A DNA stretch of 64,000 bases from Lunularia cruciata (Eukaryota; Streptophyta; Marchantiopsida; Lunulariales; Lunulariaceae), in assembly GCA_948567375.1 (NCBI GenBank), contig OX419760.1, positions 22,816,001 through 22,880,000 on the forward strand, written 5' to 3'. How positions within the stretch are numbered: the stretch's first letter is position 1; every line of letters starts with the position of its first letter. Of the stretch, positions 1-11,859 are shown in pieces. Both the position numbers and the translations under genes were made by a program. A model generated the notes under the pieces. It was given only the letters and a program-made list of their open reading frames with translations, had not been told where the DNA came from and did not search any database.

Positions 1-1900
1 AAATTGAAGCAGGTCGAATTGCATCTGCAGACGAGAAACAAGCAAAAAGTGGACGCTAGCGTCTTGTATCTTCGCCGAGAAGAAATAACTTGAATTTGGG
101 TAGATGTTTTATTGCGTTTTATTACCGAGTAAAGTGATAGCTGCTGGTGACGACGACTTTCAAGAAAGCTCCCACTAATGAAGAAGCAAAGCATGCAAGG
201 CGCTGAAGGAACTCGGCATAATGGCCCCGTAACCTCGGGACAAGGCAAGTATAACGATAAGCATAAGAAGGGGTGTCCTCCTATCCTCAGATTAGGAAAG
301 CAACGCATTCTTTATTATTATTTTTCAATCAACAAATCGAAGAAGCGGGACAAGGTGCTTATAAAGTATCTCTAAAACAAAAGGAATTACGATTTTCTTT
401 TTTTAAATGAGTTTTTGTTTTCTCTACAGAAGGAAAAAGGCGACCACGGAGAACACATGAAGGATGAAGGATGGGAAGACCCCATCAAGCCCTCTCTACA
501 GAACAGGATTCCAAGGAAGGCAATCTATCAGGTTATGTATTTTAGACAGTTTTGGTGTGAGGAAAGCGAGCTGTTTATATGCAATTGGACATGCATGAAA
601 AATCTTTGTGCTTGGGAGTTTGGTGACTTGTTACACAGAAATGGAATTTGAAGAGATAGACCAGGATATCCAAAAGCACTAGTTTCACGTTGGAGTATAC
701 TTTTGTTATTACTGACCTTTTAAATTGAAACATATTTGATATTTGTCTTGCATGTGTAAAGCATGACAGGGAGCTAGTACATGAAATGCGTAGCACCATA
801 AAAAGCTATCATCGAGAATGTTCTCTGAGGTATCTAGGATTATAATGAAGAGTACTATTGTTGACACTCCACACCATACATAAGATAAAGAATATTTAGT
901 TGAGCTTACAGTATTGCACTCAAAGGCAAGGATTACGTGAAGCACAAAGTAATAAAAATAATGGGAGGACAATATTTGCAACTGATTTACTCTCTTTACT
1001 CAAGATGGGGAAGGTGAAAAGTGGGATGGAAAGAGGGGAGAGAATCTTTCAGATGATTATATCTAAAATGTACGACGAGAAAAGGAGGGAAAATAATAGA
1101 TTGAGATGAATATCATCCAATCTGTCTGGTACAGTGACGAGTCTAACCCGGAACAGAAGACAGTCCTTCGAAACGGAGCTCCATCCTTTCTGTCCGTTGG
1201 TTCCGTATGTGTATGAGGGGATGTTTCAGTACATCCCAGGAAGCTGACTTCCTACGGCCAGTTACTATGAAGTTCTGGGTTACTTTCAAACCATAGCTAA
1301 ATCCGAGGAGATTTGCACCTCAACAAAGAGGGATGTCTGTCAGTTGACCTAGAGCCTGATTAAAGTATAGGATTTTACTCAAGGGCAGGACCGGTCTACC
1401 GGTGAGTACGACCCCACTGAAGAGCCTCCTATTTGAGGGCCCTACTCGATAATAGAGGAAGGATTACGGATCGCGGGAGTGGAAGGAAGGACGACGGGAT
1501 AGGGGATCTGACCTGCGCAGCAATTGCCGTGATTTCGTCGGAGAGAGAGAACGAAAAGGACTCTCCCTGATCCTATGTGAGTAGAGTAGAGTAGAGAGAG
1601 AACGAGTGCACGCAATGAATGGATGTCGGAGAGAAAGGGTTAGAGGGGGAGCGGGCCAATCTATCTTCAGCTGCTGCCATCTTCTCCCACTAGCAGCCCA
1701 TAGGTTGTGTGCGGGCTTCGGGGGATGGAAAGTAGAGTCCGTCTGACTTACGGAGGGATGGACGGGAGACAGAGAGGAGGGGACTGCACAGGAAAAGGCA
1801 AGACGTCATCGAGAGATTTTCTCCTTGTTCCTTCTTCTTTCGGGGTTCGTGATCGCGCTGATTGCTGCTGAAGATCATGGTAGAAGAAAGGAGGTCAACC
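1..1900. other. Upstream region, no recognised gene
   Basis: Only short open frames occur here and none resembles a known protein or is joined by convincing splice sites. The last part (about 1520-1660) is rich in GAGA runs of the kind common near plant transcription starts. The stretch may be the distal promoter of the U-box gene that begins at 3803, or may include the untranslated end of a gene lying to the left of the window. I cannot decide between these from sequence alone. Confidence 0.4.
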
Positions 1901-1903
1901 TTC

Positions 1904-1998
1904 CAGCCGGCTGTCTCCGTCCATGTTACGGACACAGCCGGATGGATCCGTCTGCGACAGCCGGATGTGCAAAAATCCTTTGTAGTTCATGCAGCCGG
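1904..1998 (+). promoter_or_regulatory. Cluster of four CAGCCGG boxes
   Basis: CAGCCGG occurs exactly at 1904-1910, 1935-1941, 1958-1964 and 1992-1998, spaced 31, 23 and 34 bp. Several copies are followed by a similar CCGTC or CCGCC word. The cluster lies about 1.8 kb before the U-box start codon, in what looks like proximal promoter or early 5' leader. The core resembles GC-rich ERF/DREB-type sites, but no binding factor can be named with confidence. Confidence 0.35.
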
Positions 1999-2250
1999 AC
2001 GGTCTCCGCCTGACGATGTGAACCTGCTAAGGTGATGAAGGGTCCGTGCCTGAAGATGTGAACCCAAGAAGGAGGTCGCCGACGGTAGGGCTCTTTGGTC
2101 TGGTCGGGTCTGGAGTAGTCTGGCGGGTCTGTTGGTCGGGGAAAAGGAGGAGAGGAAAGGAGAGGAGGTGGCTGTGGCTGGAAGAAGTCCCATCGGACTG
2201 GAGACGAGTGATATGCAGCTTCAGCAGCTTGATTTGATCGCTTGATCATC

Positions 2251-2310
2251 GAGTGGAAAGAAGAAGAAGAGGAGGAGGAGGAAGAGGAGGAGGGGAGAGA
2301 GAGGAATGGG
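2251..2310 (+). repeat. GA-rich low-complexity tract in presumed leader
   Basis: A run of GAA/GGA triplets followed by GAGAGA. Such GA/CT-rich tracts are common in plant promoters and 5' untranslated leaders, and this one precedes the U-box gene on the same strand. Confidence 0.6.
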
Positions 2311-3802
2311 AAGGAGTGAAAGAGGAGACAAGATGAGTCACTGTTTATCAGGTTGGTGGCTTGAAGAGGAAGATCATGAGCAGTGATTTAATTTCGTGAT
2401 TTGTTCGAGTGACTGTCTGCTTCTATGGGCACGCCACTCTAGTTCACTCTTTCTGCCCTCTCTCGATCGGGTTTTCCTGGCAGTGGATTGCACAGGCTCT
2501 GATTCAGGAACGTTATACGTGGTCTGTCTACATCTAGGTCTGGTTGATCGACTGACGTGCTGGTTCTGCACAGGTTTCTACTTGTAAGATATTGGGACGG
2601 ACACCTAGTGCTTGGATTTGAAGAGGAAGGAACAGGCCGCACTGCCTACTTTATGCTCGGGCTGAATTTTGAGCAATCATGCTGTGAAGATGGTAAGGAA
2701 TGGGGAGGATTCTCATCATCGACTTTCTTGCCAATGTGCGCATTCGTCGACATTCTCCCCACCTCTGAGGCACTTTTGCTCTCTTCGGGCCGTCTGGAGT
2801 ACGACTTAGATGTAGATTGAACAGGAAAATGCCATAATTGGATGCCGGTAGCAGCAGAGGGGTCGTACAGCTTTTCGATCCTTCGGTGATTGAGTTGCTC
2901 AGTTGGAAGCAGGAAGGTAGTGGGGATAAGCACAACAGGTTACGGAGGGGTAACTTAAGGCTAATTACAGAAATTGTGGGCAGATGAACCAATTGCCATG
3001 GACGCATAGTTATGGTGGTTGACACAGAGACGACTTGGAAGCTACTCAAGGACATCAACAGAGATGTGGATTTTACTTCTGTGAAGTGCTTATTGGGAAC
3101 CTGTGGCTTAAAGGTGAGCAAACCGAACTGTGGTAGCATGTGTGGGGGCCAGTATGATCGGTCGAAACTCACTTTTTCATTTGTTCGTCGTCATTTTCTC
3201 CATTATGCTTTCGAAGTGCGACAAAGGAAAAGGAACATTGTCTCTACTTTGAGATGCTGATATTGTTTGGAGGTCCAGGTTCCATTCTGAACTGTAGCAA
3301 TCTACAGCGCGGAGGAAAGGTGCGGGTGTCGAGCTGTTCTGCAATCTTGCCGCTACTATTTATTTCATTCTCTGAGTAGCAGATCGGGGCAATCTGCTTG
3401 TGGTCTTCAAACTCACCGGTGGGTACTCTGCGATCTCGGGAGTCAAGTGTTTGCTCCGCTTGTTACCTAGAGATCTGGAGTGTACTAAGCTTAAGCCAAG
3501 TGATCTAATAAGTCTAGAGTTCGATGACAGCAATTGACGACACCTCGTTTCTCCTAACTTTACCTCGTATTGCCATCATCGGGAGTTTGGCTTCATGAGA
3601 TTTTAAGAGTTCTTGAAGGGACGATTTCACTCTGCAGTCGACATTTGTAAACAATTAGGACTCTAGCAAATGAATGAGAAATTTTGAATAGAATCTATTG
3701 TTCTTGCGGCTAGTCCAGAAAAGTTATGCATCTGGACTGAATAGGCTATTTGATTTGCAGATACACGCCTTCAAAGGTGGAGTGAAGCTGGGTAAGGAAG
3801 CC
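2311..3802 (+). other. Presumed 5' untranslated leader, probably with an intron, of the U-box gene
   Basis: No convincing coding frame. A good acceptor (TTTGATTTGCAG, ending at 3760) lies 42 bases before the first in-frame ATG of the U-box gene, which suggests that a 5'-UTR intron ends there. A possible donor (CTTGTAAGA) is near 2582. Both calls are inference; a transcript read would settle them. The frame is open upstream of 3803 but offers no ATG. Confidence 0.4.
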
Positions 3803-6800
3803 ATGGATCCTGTGACGATGCTAGCTAATATAGCCCAGCTCATACAGATGGTGGTTATGTTGGGAGACAAAGCAAAGAGTCAGAAGATTAACTGCCAAAA
3901 CCTGGCATCGCGAATCAAGCTCTTGAAACCGCTCCTCGATGAAGTTCGTGAGACGAAGATTCCCTTGAACACTCCGGCCATTGCTTCATTGGAAGCTTTA
4001 GAGGGGGCCATCTTGAAAGCGAAAGCTCTATTTGAGAAGTGCGGGGGAAAGAGCAGCAAGCTTTACATGGTGAGGTTCACATGATAAACTTTTGCACTGA
4101 GTAGAGCTCGTTATGGGTGCTGCTTTCTGAGTTTTACTTGGGTTGTAGCTACGGGTCTGGAGCTAGGATTTGGGAAGTACTAGGAGATTGGATATTCCTG
4201 AGAGATATTCCTGTGAGGTAGGATGACCCATCGCTTGGATATGTTGTAATGGTTGATTCTTCTATGGAATGCCTTGCCACTGCCGCCGCTGATGCGGCAT
4301 GGTAAGTCCGGAAAGCAAGGTGGGCACCTAGATTTGTGTGCTAATTCTGATGGATTGTGTGTAGGTGCTACGTTGTCAAGTATTCGTCAACAAATTCCAG
4401 GATGTTACTAAAGACATTGATGATTCTTTGACGTCAATGCCTCTCATGACTCTACGAATTTCTGATCAGATTAGAGCCCAGGTTCTGTTCAGAGCCTCCA
4501 ACTTATCGTGTAATTGAAGGATAATGAAACTGCATGCTGTGCCTCTTAAACGCAATGTGATTTTCCTAATCCAGGCAGCAAACGAAGAATAAACATGTAT
4601 CTTTTCGTAATTCTAGAAAACGGGTTCTGAGATTCAGTGGTTTTTGTGGTTTTCAATCAGGTCGAGCGTCTGATACATGAGCTCAGGCGAACGAGGTATC
4701 TAGTGGATGCTTCCGATGAGCGGATTTCACAGGAAATTGAAGCTCTCTTGAGGGATCAAAGGGACGGAAAGAAAGCGAGCTTCGAAATGCTATGCAAGCT
4801 TGCCGATTGGTTGGAGATTGGATCAAAGGAGTTCATGCTGAAAGAAATTAGCGCGCTGGAGCTGGAGAAGGAAGAAGCCAAGGTAGACGGGGATAAGTTG
4901 GAGGAGGAATACATCAACCAAATGACGTCTTTATTAGAACTGATGGTAGAAGAGATAGGTGAGCATAAGGCTGGGGACCTTCAGATCCCTCCTGATTTCC
5001 GTTGTCCACTCTCTTTGGAACTGATGTCTGATCCTGTCATAGTAGCTTCAGGGCAAACTTACGAAAGAACTTATATTCAGCAATGGTTAGACCAAGGTAA
5101 TACAACCTGTCCAAAAACGCGCCAAACTCTGACCCACACTAATCTTATTCCAAACTACACTGTCAAGGCTTTGATTGCTAACTGGTGTGAGGCCAATAGC
5201 GTGCCCCTACCGGAACCTGCGAAAATTGACATGCTTAATACCTTCTTGAGGCCTTTGACACCTCTTATAAGTGCCAAGGCTGAACCTGAGGAGCGAAATT
5301 CAGAGTCCCCTCCTATGCCCCTGCAGCAGCCGATAGTTATGCAACACATTCCAGAACGAGGCATGTCTGGGATAGGCAGCCGGCCTCCTGCAAAATCTAG
5401 ACGCACTTTTCACCCCAGATCAGCAGATGACCGTGATGGTGACAGAAGCAATGGTTTCTATAATGGTGGATCTGGAGAGGATCATGGGGAGGGGTCAGGA
5501 GGAATTCGTAGTCCGAGCACGAATCATCATGATGGAGAAATTGGTCAACGTCGCATCTCGTTGTTGAAAGAAAAGTATGATGCAGATTCTGGTAATGAGT
5601 CGTCGTCTCCCCTTCATCACCATCGAACTGCATCAGGATCAAGTGTGGCATCCAGCGTTGAGGACGGACAGGGATCTTCCATACCTCACGAGAATTCTAC
5701 TGCTGGTGATGCTCCTCAGACCACAATTGATTCTTCTCCTTACACTAGTGATGTGTCCGGGGAGCTCGATAGTCCATCTGTCGCTCCAGTTCTCTCAGAA
5801 GAAGGCGGATCTCCTGCTCGTCCAGTGGATACGAGGATGGCTGCACCCTGGAGAAGGCGAGGAGAAGAGAGAGAATACAGTATGCCTAGAATTGTGGCCA
5901 CTCCTTTACAAGACACACTAGGACCGGATGCCAATGCTCAACAGGTGGTTGGTGCGCTCGTCCTGGATCTGCAATCAGAGGATGTAGATGTGCATAGGCA
6001 GGCTGCAGCAGAGTTGAGGCTTCTTGCTAAATACAACATGGAGAATAGAATCGTTATTGCGAATTCAGGCGCCATTAAGCCCTTAGTGTCCTTGTTGGAC
6101 TCTACGGATCCCAAAACCCAGGAGAACGCAGTGACTGCCCTGCTCAACTTGTCAATCAACGACAACAACAAGTCTGAAATTGCTTCAGCTGGAGCTATTG
6201 ACCCTCTGGTCAATGTTCTGAGGGTGGGAAACGCACAGGCCATGGAAAACGCCGCCGCCACTCTCTTCAGCTTATCAGTAATGGATGACAACAAAGTGAC
6301 AATTGGGGCGTCAGGTGCCATCCCTCCTTTAGTACATCTCCTTATAAATGGAACGCCAAGAGGGAAGAAAGATGCAGCCACAGCGCTGTTCAACTTGTCA
6401 ATCTTTCACGAAAACAAAGCTCGCATAGTACGTGCTGGAGCTATCAGGCCCCTTGTGGAGCTTATGGCAGATCCAGCTGCGGGAATGGTTGACAAAGCGG
6501 TTGCTGTGTTGGCAAATCTCGCCACTATCCCCGAAGGGAGAGTGGCAATTGGAGATGAAAGTGGAATCCCGGCTTTAGTTGAGGTTGTTGAGGCTGGCTC
6601 ACAAAGAGGGAAGGAAAATGCTGCTGCAGCTTTACTGCAGCTCTGTATGAATAGCAACCGGCATCGGGCTCTGGTGTTACAAGAAGGGGCCATCCCTCCT
6701 CTTGTTGCGCTTTCTCAATCTGGAACGGCACGTGCTAAGGAGAAGGTGAGACTCCTTTTTGACTCAGTAAGGGGAAGGTGAGATAGACGTCGATTTGTGA

Positions 6801-7078
6801 ACTTGAGTTTTACGTGTACTTGGACACAATTCTGAGAGAGGTACACATATATAAGCAAAAGAAAGCAAGCAAGTTTAGGTTGATCAAGGATCACTTGTAG
6901 GAGTCACTTGCCGACTTATGACAGTGCCACATGTTCCTATGGAAGGAAGGTAGTAGTGAATGTCAATCTCTGATGCACCTGATTTTGTTCCCCACAGGCA
7001 TCAGCTCTTCTCCGCCATTTCCGTGAGCAACGGCACCAGGTTCCAGGTCCACGAGCTGGCGCTGATAGACATATGTGA
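3803..7078 (+). CDS. PUB4: U-box / ARM-repeat E3 ubiquitin-protein ligase, PUB4-like
   Basis: Coding exons 3803-4069, 4365-4481, 4661-6745 and 6998-7078; all junctions are GT-AG and phase 0, giving 849 residues. The protein should transfer ubiquitin from an E2 to substrates. Layout: N-terminal UND domain (about 1-230, including QDVTKDIDDSL near 105), U-box at about 237-310 (IPPDFRCPLSLELM...DPV...CPKTRQ), a Ser/Gly/His-rich linker of about 245 residues, then ARM repeats from about 556 to 830 with the repeated NAVTALLNLSIND and AAATLFSLSV type helices. The long linker and the ARM wording match the Arabidopsis PUB4 class (826 residues from memory) rather than short PUBs. The start is the first ATG after a probable leader intron and has good context (GCCATGG). 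The last exon supplies the conserved ending ASALLRHFREQRH. If the last intron is kept, the frame instead ends at 6781. The symbol marks the subfamily, not proven orthology. Confidence 0.93.
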
Positions 7079-9480
7079 GAAAGATATGGATCTGTTCAAA
7101 ATTTCTGACTGGAATATTTATCGGTGAATTGATCTGGATATCCTTTTGATGTGTAGTCGAAGATCGTCATTTATTCACCCACTACAGGCTTGCCAGAGAA
7201 GAAATGAAGATGCCATGCATGCAGTGCAGATCTCCTAAGACAAGCCAACCGAGGTCTCTAACTGCAACTGGACCCCAGGATGGTCGTGTTCACCTTGTGG
7301 ATTGTTTCGATATGGGTCATAATGTTGGACTAGTAAGGAAGTTCCGCGCTGTACTATGTTCTCCTTGGGAGGCCCCTACAGGCATTGGGGCCATTGTAAA
7401 TTTCCATGTTCCTGGCTGATTTGAACGGGTATGCCACCTTTCCACGTATCCAAACTTATGATGGCTCTCCCTTTTTGCCCTTTTCTTTTGATTTCATTCT
7501 TATATGCTAGGGGTAAGATCCTCGTTGATACTTGTTGAGAACTCGCCAGAAGAGCGAAAGTCAAGCTGTGGTCGTGGTGATTCACAGATGCGATCATGTC
7601 GGTCATTTTGTACCATGATGAAGTTGATTAGCTTTTTGTACGGAACTTACGTAGATCAGTACATTTCAGACAAGGGTCCGGATACGAAGCTTTTGCGCAA
7701 AAAATGACATTGACGTGGTAACACTGGTTCCTGTATAGAATTGTCTGAAGAAGGCGGGTTCAATTTTTTGATTTGTGCTACTGTTGTACCTTTGCATTGG
7801 ATAACATCTTCTCCTTGGAAATTTTTCCAGTTTGGCATCAGATGTTCCTTTGTTTGTGACTATAGCTAACTCTACCAACAAGATGGACGACACTGACAAG
7901 GTCAATCTGGACGATTTTCCTTGTGAGATATCCATTCAGTTTCATGTTGTTCGGCCTTTGCAGCACCCTTAGGGTATAGTATTGACGTAGACGGATGGTA
8001 GTGTCAGGATTTGCACCTTCTCCATGATACGAAGAGTCTCATTGCACCACCTGAGATTCTGCTTCGGAAGACTGACAAGTCCTACGTACAGTAGCGATCT
8101 ATCTTGAATCGACCTTGATCCACGTCTCACCCTAGCTTTGATCAAGACCTTGGGAAAAGCCGAAGATCTCAGGAATTTGAACGCGTTGGCGGATGTTAAG
8201 AAAGGTGCCCTGTCGAGTTCATGTTTCATGTTGGGCGGTCAGGCGAGGTTAAGCAGAAGGAATCTACATTTGGGGAGACCAACACGCTGTTTCGCCTGTT
8301 TGGTTATGTAGCCCCTTTTGTCGTTTTGGATTGAATCTGCAAGAACTTAAGCCTTTCATGCTGTTTGAAGACATCCATACTGTTTGAAGAAAAGTTTCGA
8401 AAACCCACAGTAATGGATGTGGACCTCCTTGAAGACTCGTGAACATTATGTTCAGATAAAGGTTTCCAACAATAAGAGGAGACGGTATTACACCGGGATA
8501 TGTGTTCTAATCATTGAACTTACCCCTCATGTACCTTCTGTAACTTTATGCTGAAAACCTGGTCCAGCACTCCGCACACTCTTAATACTGGCCGGTGGAA
8601 AGTTTCTGTCCGTCCTCGGCGTGCGCCTTTACCTGGCTGCTGATAAGCGACTTGTCTACCACAGAACTGCACTGTATCTTCACTGCCTGAAGAAACACTC
8701 TTGAGATTCAATCTCTTCAACACTTAAACGAATATGGGTGTGAAAAGTGCACACCGAATTAGAGTTTTTATGAAGTACCTAGGCTAAGTAATAAATGGGC
8801 ACATCTTGGCATATTCCGCAATAAGCATAGATCATTCAACACAAGGTTGCACAGAATGGTTCCGAATCTGTAAAAGACGAAATTGGAACCCCTAATGTGT
8901 ACGCGGTCGCCTTCTCTTGATGTGTACGAAAGGGGCCATGAAAGTAAACTCGTCTCAACTTTAGATCCGCACTGATTGGTCGCAGTGACCTTTTCCTCTT
9001 TATGGAGGAGAGTGATGAGTGGTCTCGACATTGGCTTAGCAGCGCTTTATTCTTATAATCCTCGTGAGTTTGTAATCTATGGTTTTAACGGTTTCACTCA
9101 TTTTTACGTGCTTTTTTACTAGATACATTTATTCTTCGTGTCACTATGGTATGTATCCAGGTTCTTGAATCTCAGTTTGATCTTGCGTTAACATACCTCA
9201 ACTTTGTTTTATAGTATTTCCAACTTCCATTATCTATATTTTCTATAATAATGAGATTTCGTTTTGTTTGCGTATATCCATTTATGATTACTTACATACT
9301 ATACTATTTCGTCTATTTACATACTACACCATTTTGTTTTCGTCTATACCATTTACGAGTACTTACATTTACTTCATGTGTTCTATGATGTCGCTTTTCT
9401 TCTTGTCCTCTTTATGAGTACTTTCATAACTAGGTACCAGGGTTTAGTCTAGGTTCGGTCCGTACATTTGAATTTTATGA
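7079..9480. other. 3' UTR and intergenic DNA, no recognised gene
   Basis: The first few hundred bases after 7078 are presumably the U-box 3' UTR. Beyond that only short unrelated frames occur. From about 9060 the composition turns AT-rich and shows loose repetition of words such as TTACATACTA and CATTTA..AGTACTT (about 9240-9420), marking entry into the transposon-rich island. Confidence 0.45.
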
Positions 9481-9492
9481 ATGATTTGTGAA

Positions 9493-9520
9493 TGTGATAC
9501 TAGATATATCTAGTATCACA
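9493..9520. repeat. Perfect 28-bp palindrome
   Basis: TGTGATACTAGATA and its exact reverse complement follow each other with no spacer. It can form a cruciform, or may be a relic of the fused ends of a small inverted-repeat element. No gene is near. Confidence 0.85.
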
Positions 9521-9553
9521 AAGGGCTATATGATTTAGTCCTATGTTGGAAGG

Positions 9554-9646
9554 ACAAATTGTAACCAGTATCCATAACACTGGTTACAATTTGTTCGCGA
9601 AGAAAAGTAAGTATCCATAACACTGGTTACAATTTGTTCGCGAAGA
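9554..9646. repeat. 16-bp-stem hairpin plus 36-bp direct repeat
   Basis: ACAAATTGTAACCAGT (9554-9569) and its exact reverse complement (9579-9594) flank a 9-base loop. A 36-base segment (9568-9603) that includes the right arm is repeated exactly at 9611-9646. The arrangement looks like a rearranged end of a foldback or MITE-type element. Confidence 0.85.
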
Positions 9647-10259
9647 CAAAAATAGACCCCCACGATTACTGCAGACAGACGGATGGCCATTCAACCAATG
9701 GTAAACTTTTTTGTTTTTAGTTCTTAATGGTTTGCTGTCACGTTTCTTGGTCTTAGTAGGGGGTTTCAAATTCCAGATTTTCAGAATTTTACAGGCAGTG
9801 GTAAGATATTTTATGGACACCCGAAATCAAGGTTTGGTTGAAAATTGACTCTGCTCTACAGGATCACCCGTAACCTGGAAAAAGCTACGGGTCATGTTTT
9901 CAATTTCCCATAGAGATATTTATGGCTACATACTTTTACCCGTAATAACTCTCTGTGCTCCTTCACGCTACCCATATAATTTTTTCATTTTATCCTTAAT
10001 CTCATTTACAGATTCCTACAAGTGTTCCAAAAGTCTAAATTTGAAACCCCTAATGTGTTGACAGAATCCCGGGGCGGTTCAAGTGTTCCATAGACACTTA
10101 ACCAAGTTTTCCTTTCATTGTCCTTGTAGTTTCCGGAGGATACACAATAGATTAGTAGTAGTAATATATATATTGTGATGGTTGAAAAAGTGAATACTTT
10201 TCTTAAAAGGAGAGTCGGTATGTGGTGTAGACAGTACAATTTAGAGGCAAATTTACATG
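9647..10259. other. AT-rich intergenic DNA
   Basis: No gene recognised. The words ACCCGTAA and TACGGGT occur near 9868-9895 in inverted arrangement, and again singly near 9938, suggesting old inverted-repeat transposon debris. Confidence 0.35.
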
Positions 10260-10535
10260 TAGTTTGAGATTATCAAGTGACATGAGCAAATATTGTCATT
10301 TAGTTTGAGATGCTTAAATGACATTAACAAATTTTGTGATTTCTGTAATTATGAATCCAACATGCAATACAAATTATTAAGATGTTGAAATTGATGATCA
10401 AGTGACATTAGCAAATATGATAATTTAGTTTGAGATAATTAAGTAACATTAACAAATTTGATGGCTGTGGATAGTGATTGTTGCAATTATGAATCTCAAA
10501 TATACATGCTATACAAATTAGTAAGATGTTTTAAT
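10260..10535. repeat. Diverged tandem duplication, about 126-bp period
   Basis: Two diverged copies (about 10260-10395 and 10396-10535) share, in order, ATCAAGTGACAT.AGCAAAT, TTTAGTTTGAGAT, GACATTAACAAATTT, AATTATGAATC and ATACAAATTA.TAAGATGTT. A fragment of a third copy lies near 10755-10780. There is no coding potential. Confidence 0.7.
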
Positions 10536-11859
10536 TGTTATGGTTACGGATTCAAAGATTCAAATAGAAAGACCAAACCATTTGAATCGTTATCACTTAC
10601 TTTCAAACGTGGTATTACCTTAGGAGTAGCTTAGAGTAATATTTTATATAATATTTAAGATGATATGGAAAAGTGTATAATTCATTTGGAGAGAGTATTG
10701 ATATGCAGTACAATATAAATGATGTGATATTAGATGGATTTGTAATTAGGTCAAGATCATCAAGTGATAATAGCAAATGCTCCTATGTGATTTTAGAAGA
10801 TATTTAAATTTAGCCTTTTCTAAACCCATAGAAATCCATAAATGATTTTATGGATATTTATAAAGAATTTATATGTAGCACACAAGAATCCAATAAAATT
10901 TTACCGTCAAAATCCATGTCATAAAAGAATTTATGGGAAATCTGAAATATGACCCATAACCTTTTATGGATTTTGGGTCACCAATCAAATTCTGTAATCT
11001 GAATTGGAATTAGTTTTAGCCTTAGTTTGAAATAATGTTCTCCAATCCTAAATTTTTATGTCATGTTTTTTTTTCTAACCAAATCCTCTTTATGGGTACC
11101 ATAAAATATTTTATGGATTTGAAACCCACTTATTAGGGATTTCAATTATGAGTTCATAAGCTCTATAAAGATATTTTACAAAAGGTCCTATGAACTTGAA
11201 CCGGATGGGGTGAAGGATGCTCAAGAGTTGTTATAAGATGTAATCCTTAGTTTGAAATAGATGTACTCCTCAGTTGGAAATTGGTTGCAGGTCACTCTTT
11301 TTATGACGCATAAGAATTTATTGCATCCAAAGGGACTACATTACATTATTATAAATCTTGATTACTTTTGTGTTAATGCAACAATGATTCAATTTGAATG
11401 GATGTTACCAGTCTCACATTTCACTCCCTCATTCTTCCTTTCTTGTTCACAAGTTTCATTATTGATTGTTCCTTATGCATCAAAGTTCTTATTTGTGACA
11501 ATACTTGTTGAGAAATTGAAGGTTTGGAGAAATTAAGGATTTGAATGCTAAGTTCAAATTGGAGCTATGCTTTGGAGTAGGGTTAAATAGAGCAATTGAG
11601 TTTTTTGGGAATCAAGATTCTACAATTATGTTGCTATGTTGTTACTAAAAAACACTTAAGAAAGAAGTAAAAAAAGTCATGTGCATCAAATGGCTCATGA
11701 ATTGAGTTTTGAAGAATGGAACAATGACTATTTTACTTGAAAAAATTTAGATTTAGTAGAATGGAATGAAGGAGAAGGCATGGATGATTGGGAAGAGCTT
11801 TCATGGTAGGAATTTATCCATGGGGGTCAATATTTAAAGGACATAATTCAAACATCCCG
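10536..11859. other. AT-rich region with scattered inverted TTTATGG words
   Basis: No intact gene. Words such as CCATAAA and TTTATGG recur in both directions (10840-10980, 11095-11115), including CCATAAAATATTTTATGG. This may be the subterminal region of a DNA transposon, because a Harbinger-type transposase relic follows directly. The stretch 11690-11860 may encode the poorly preserved N-terminus of that relic. Confidence 0.35.

Noticed and set aside
4637-4660. Upstream extension of the U-box frame from a GTG
   Set aside because: This is the tail of an intron: a clean acceptor ends at 4660 and the preceding exons continue the UND domain in phase.
5155-6731. Several reverse-strand open frames of 68-151 codons opposite the U-box gene
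   Set aside because: They are shadows of the repetitive ARM coding frame; residue content and lack of motifs show no real antisense gene.
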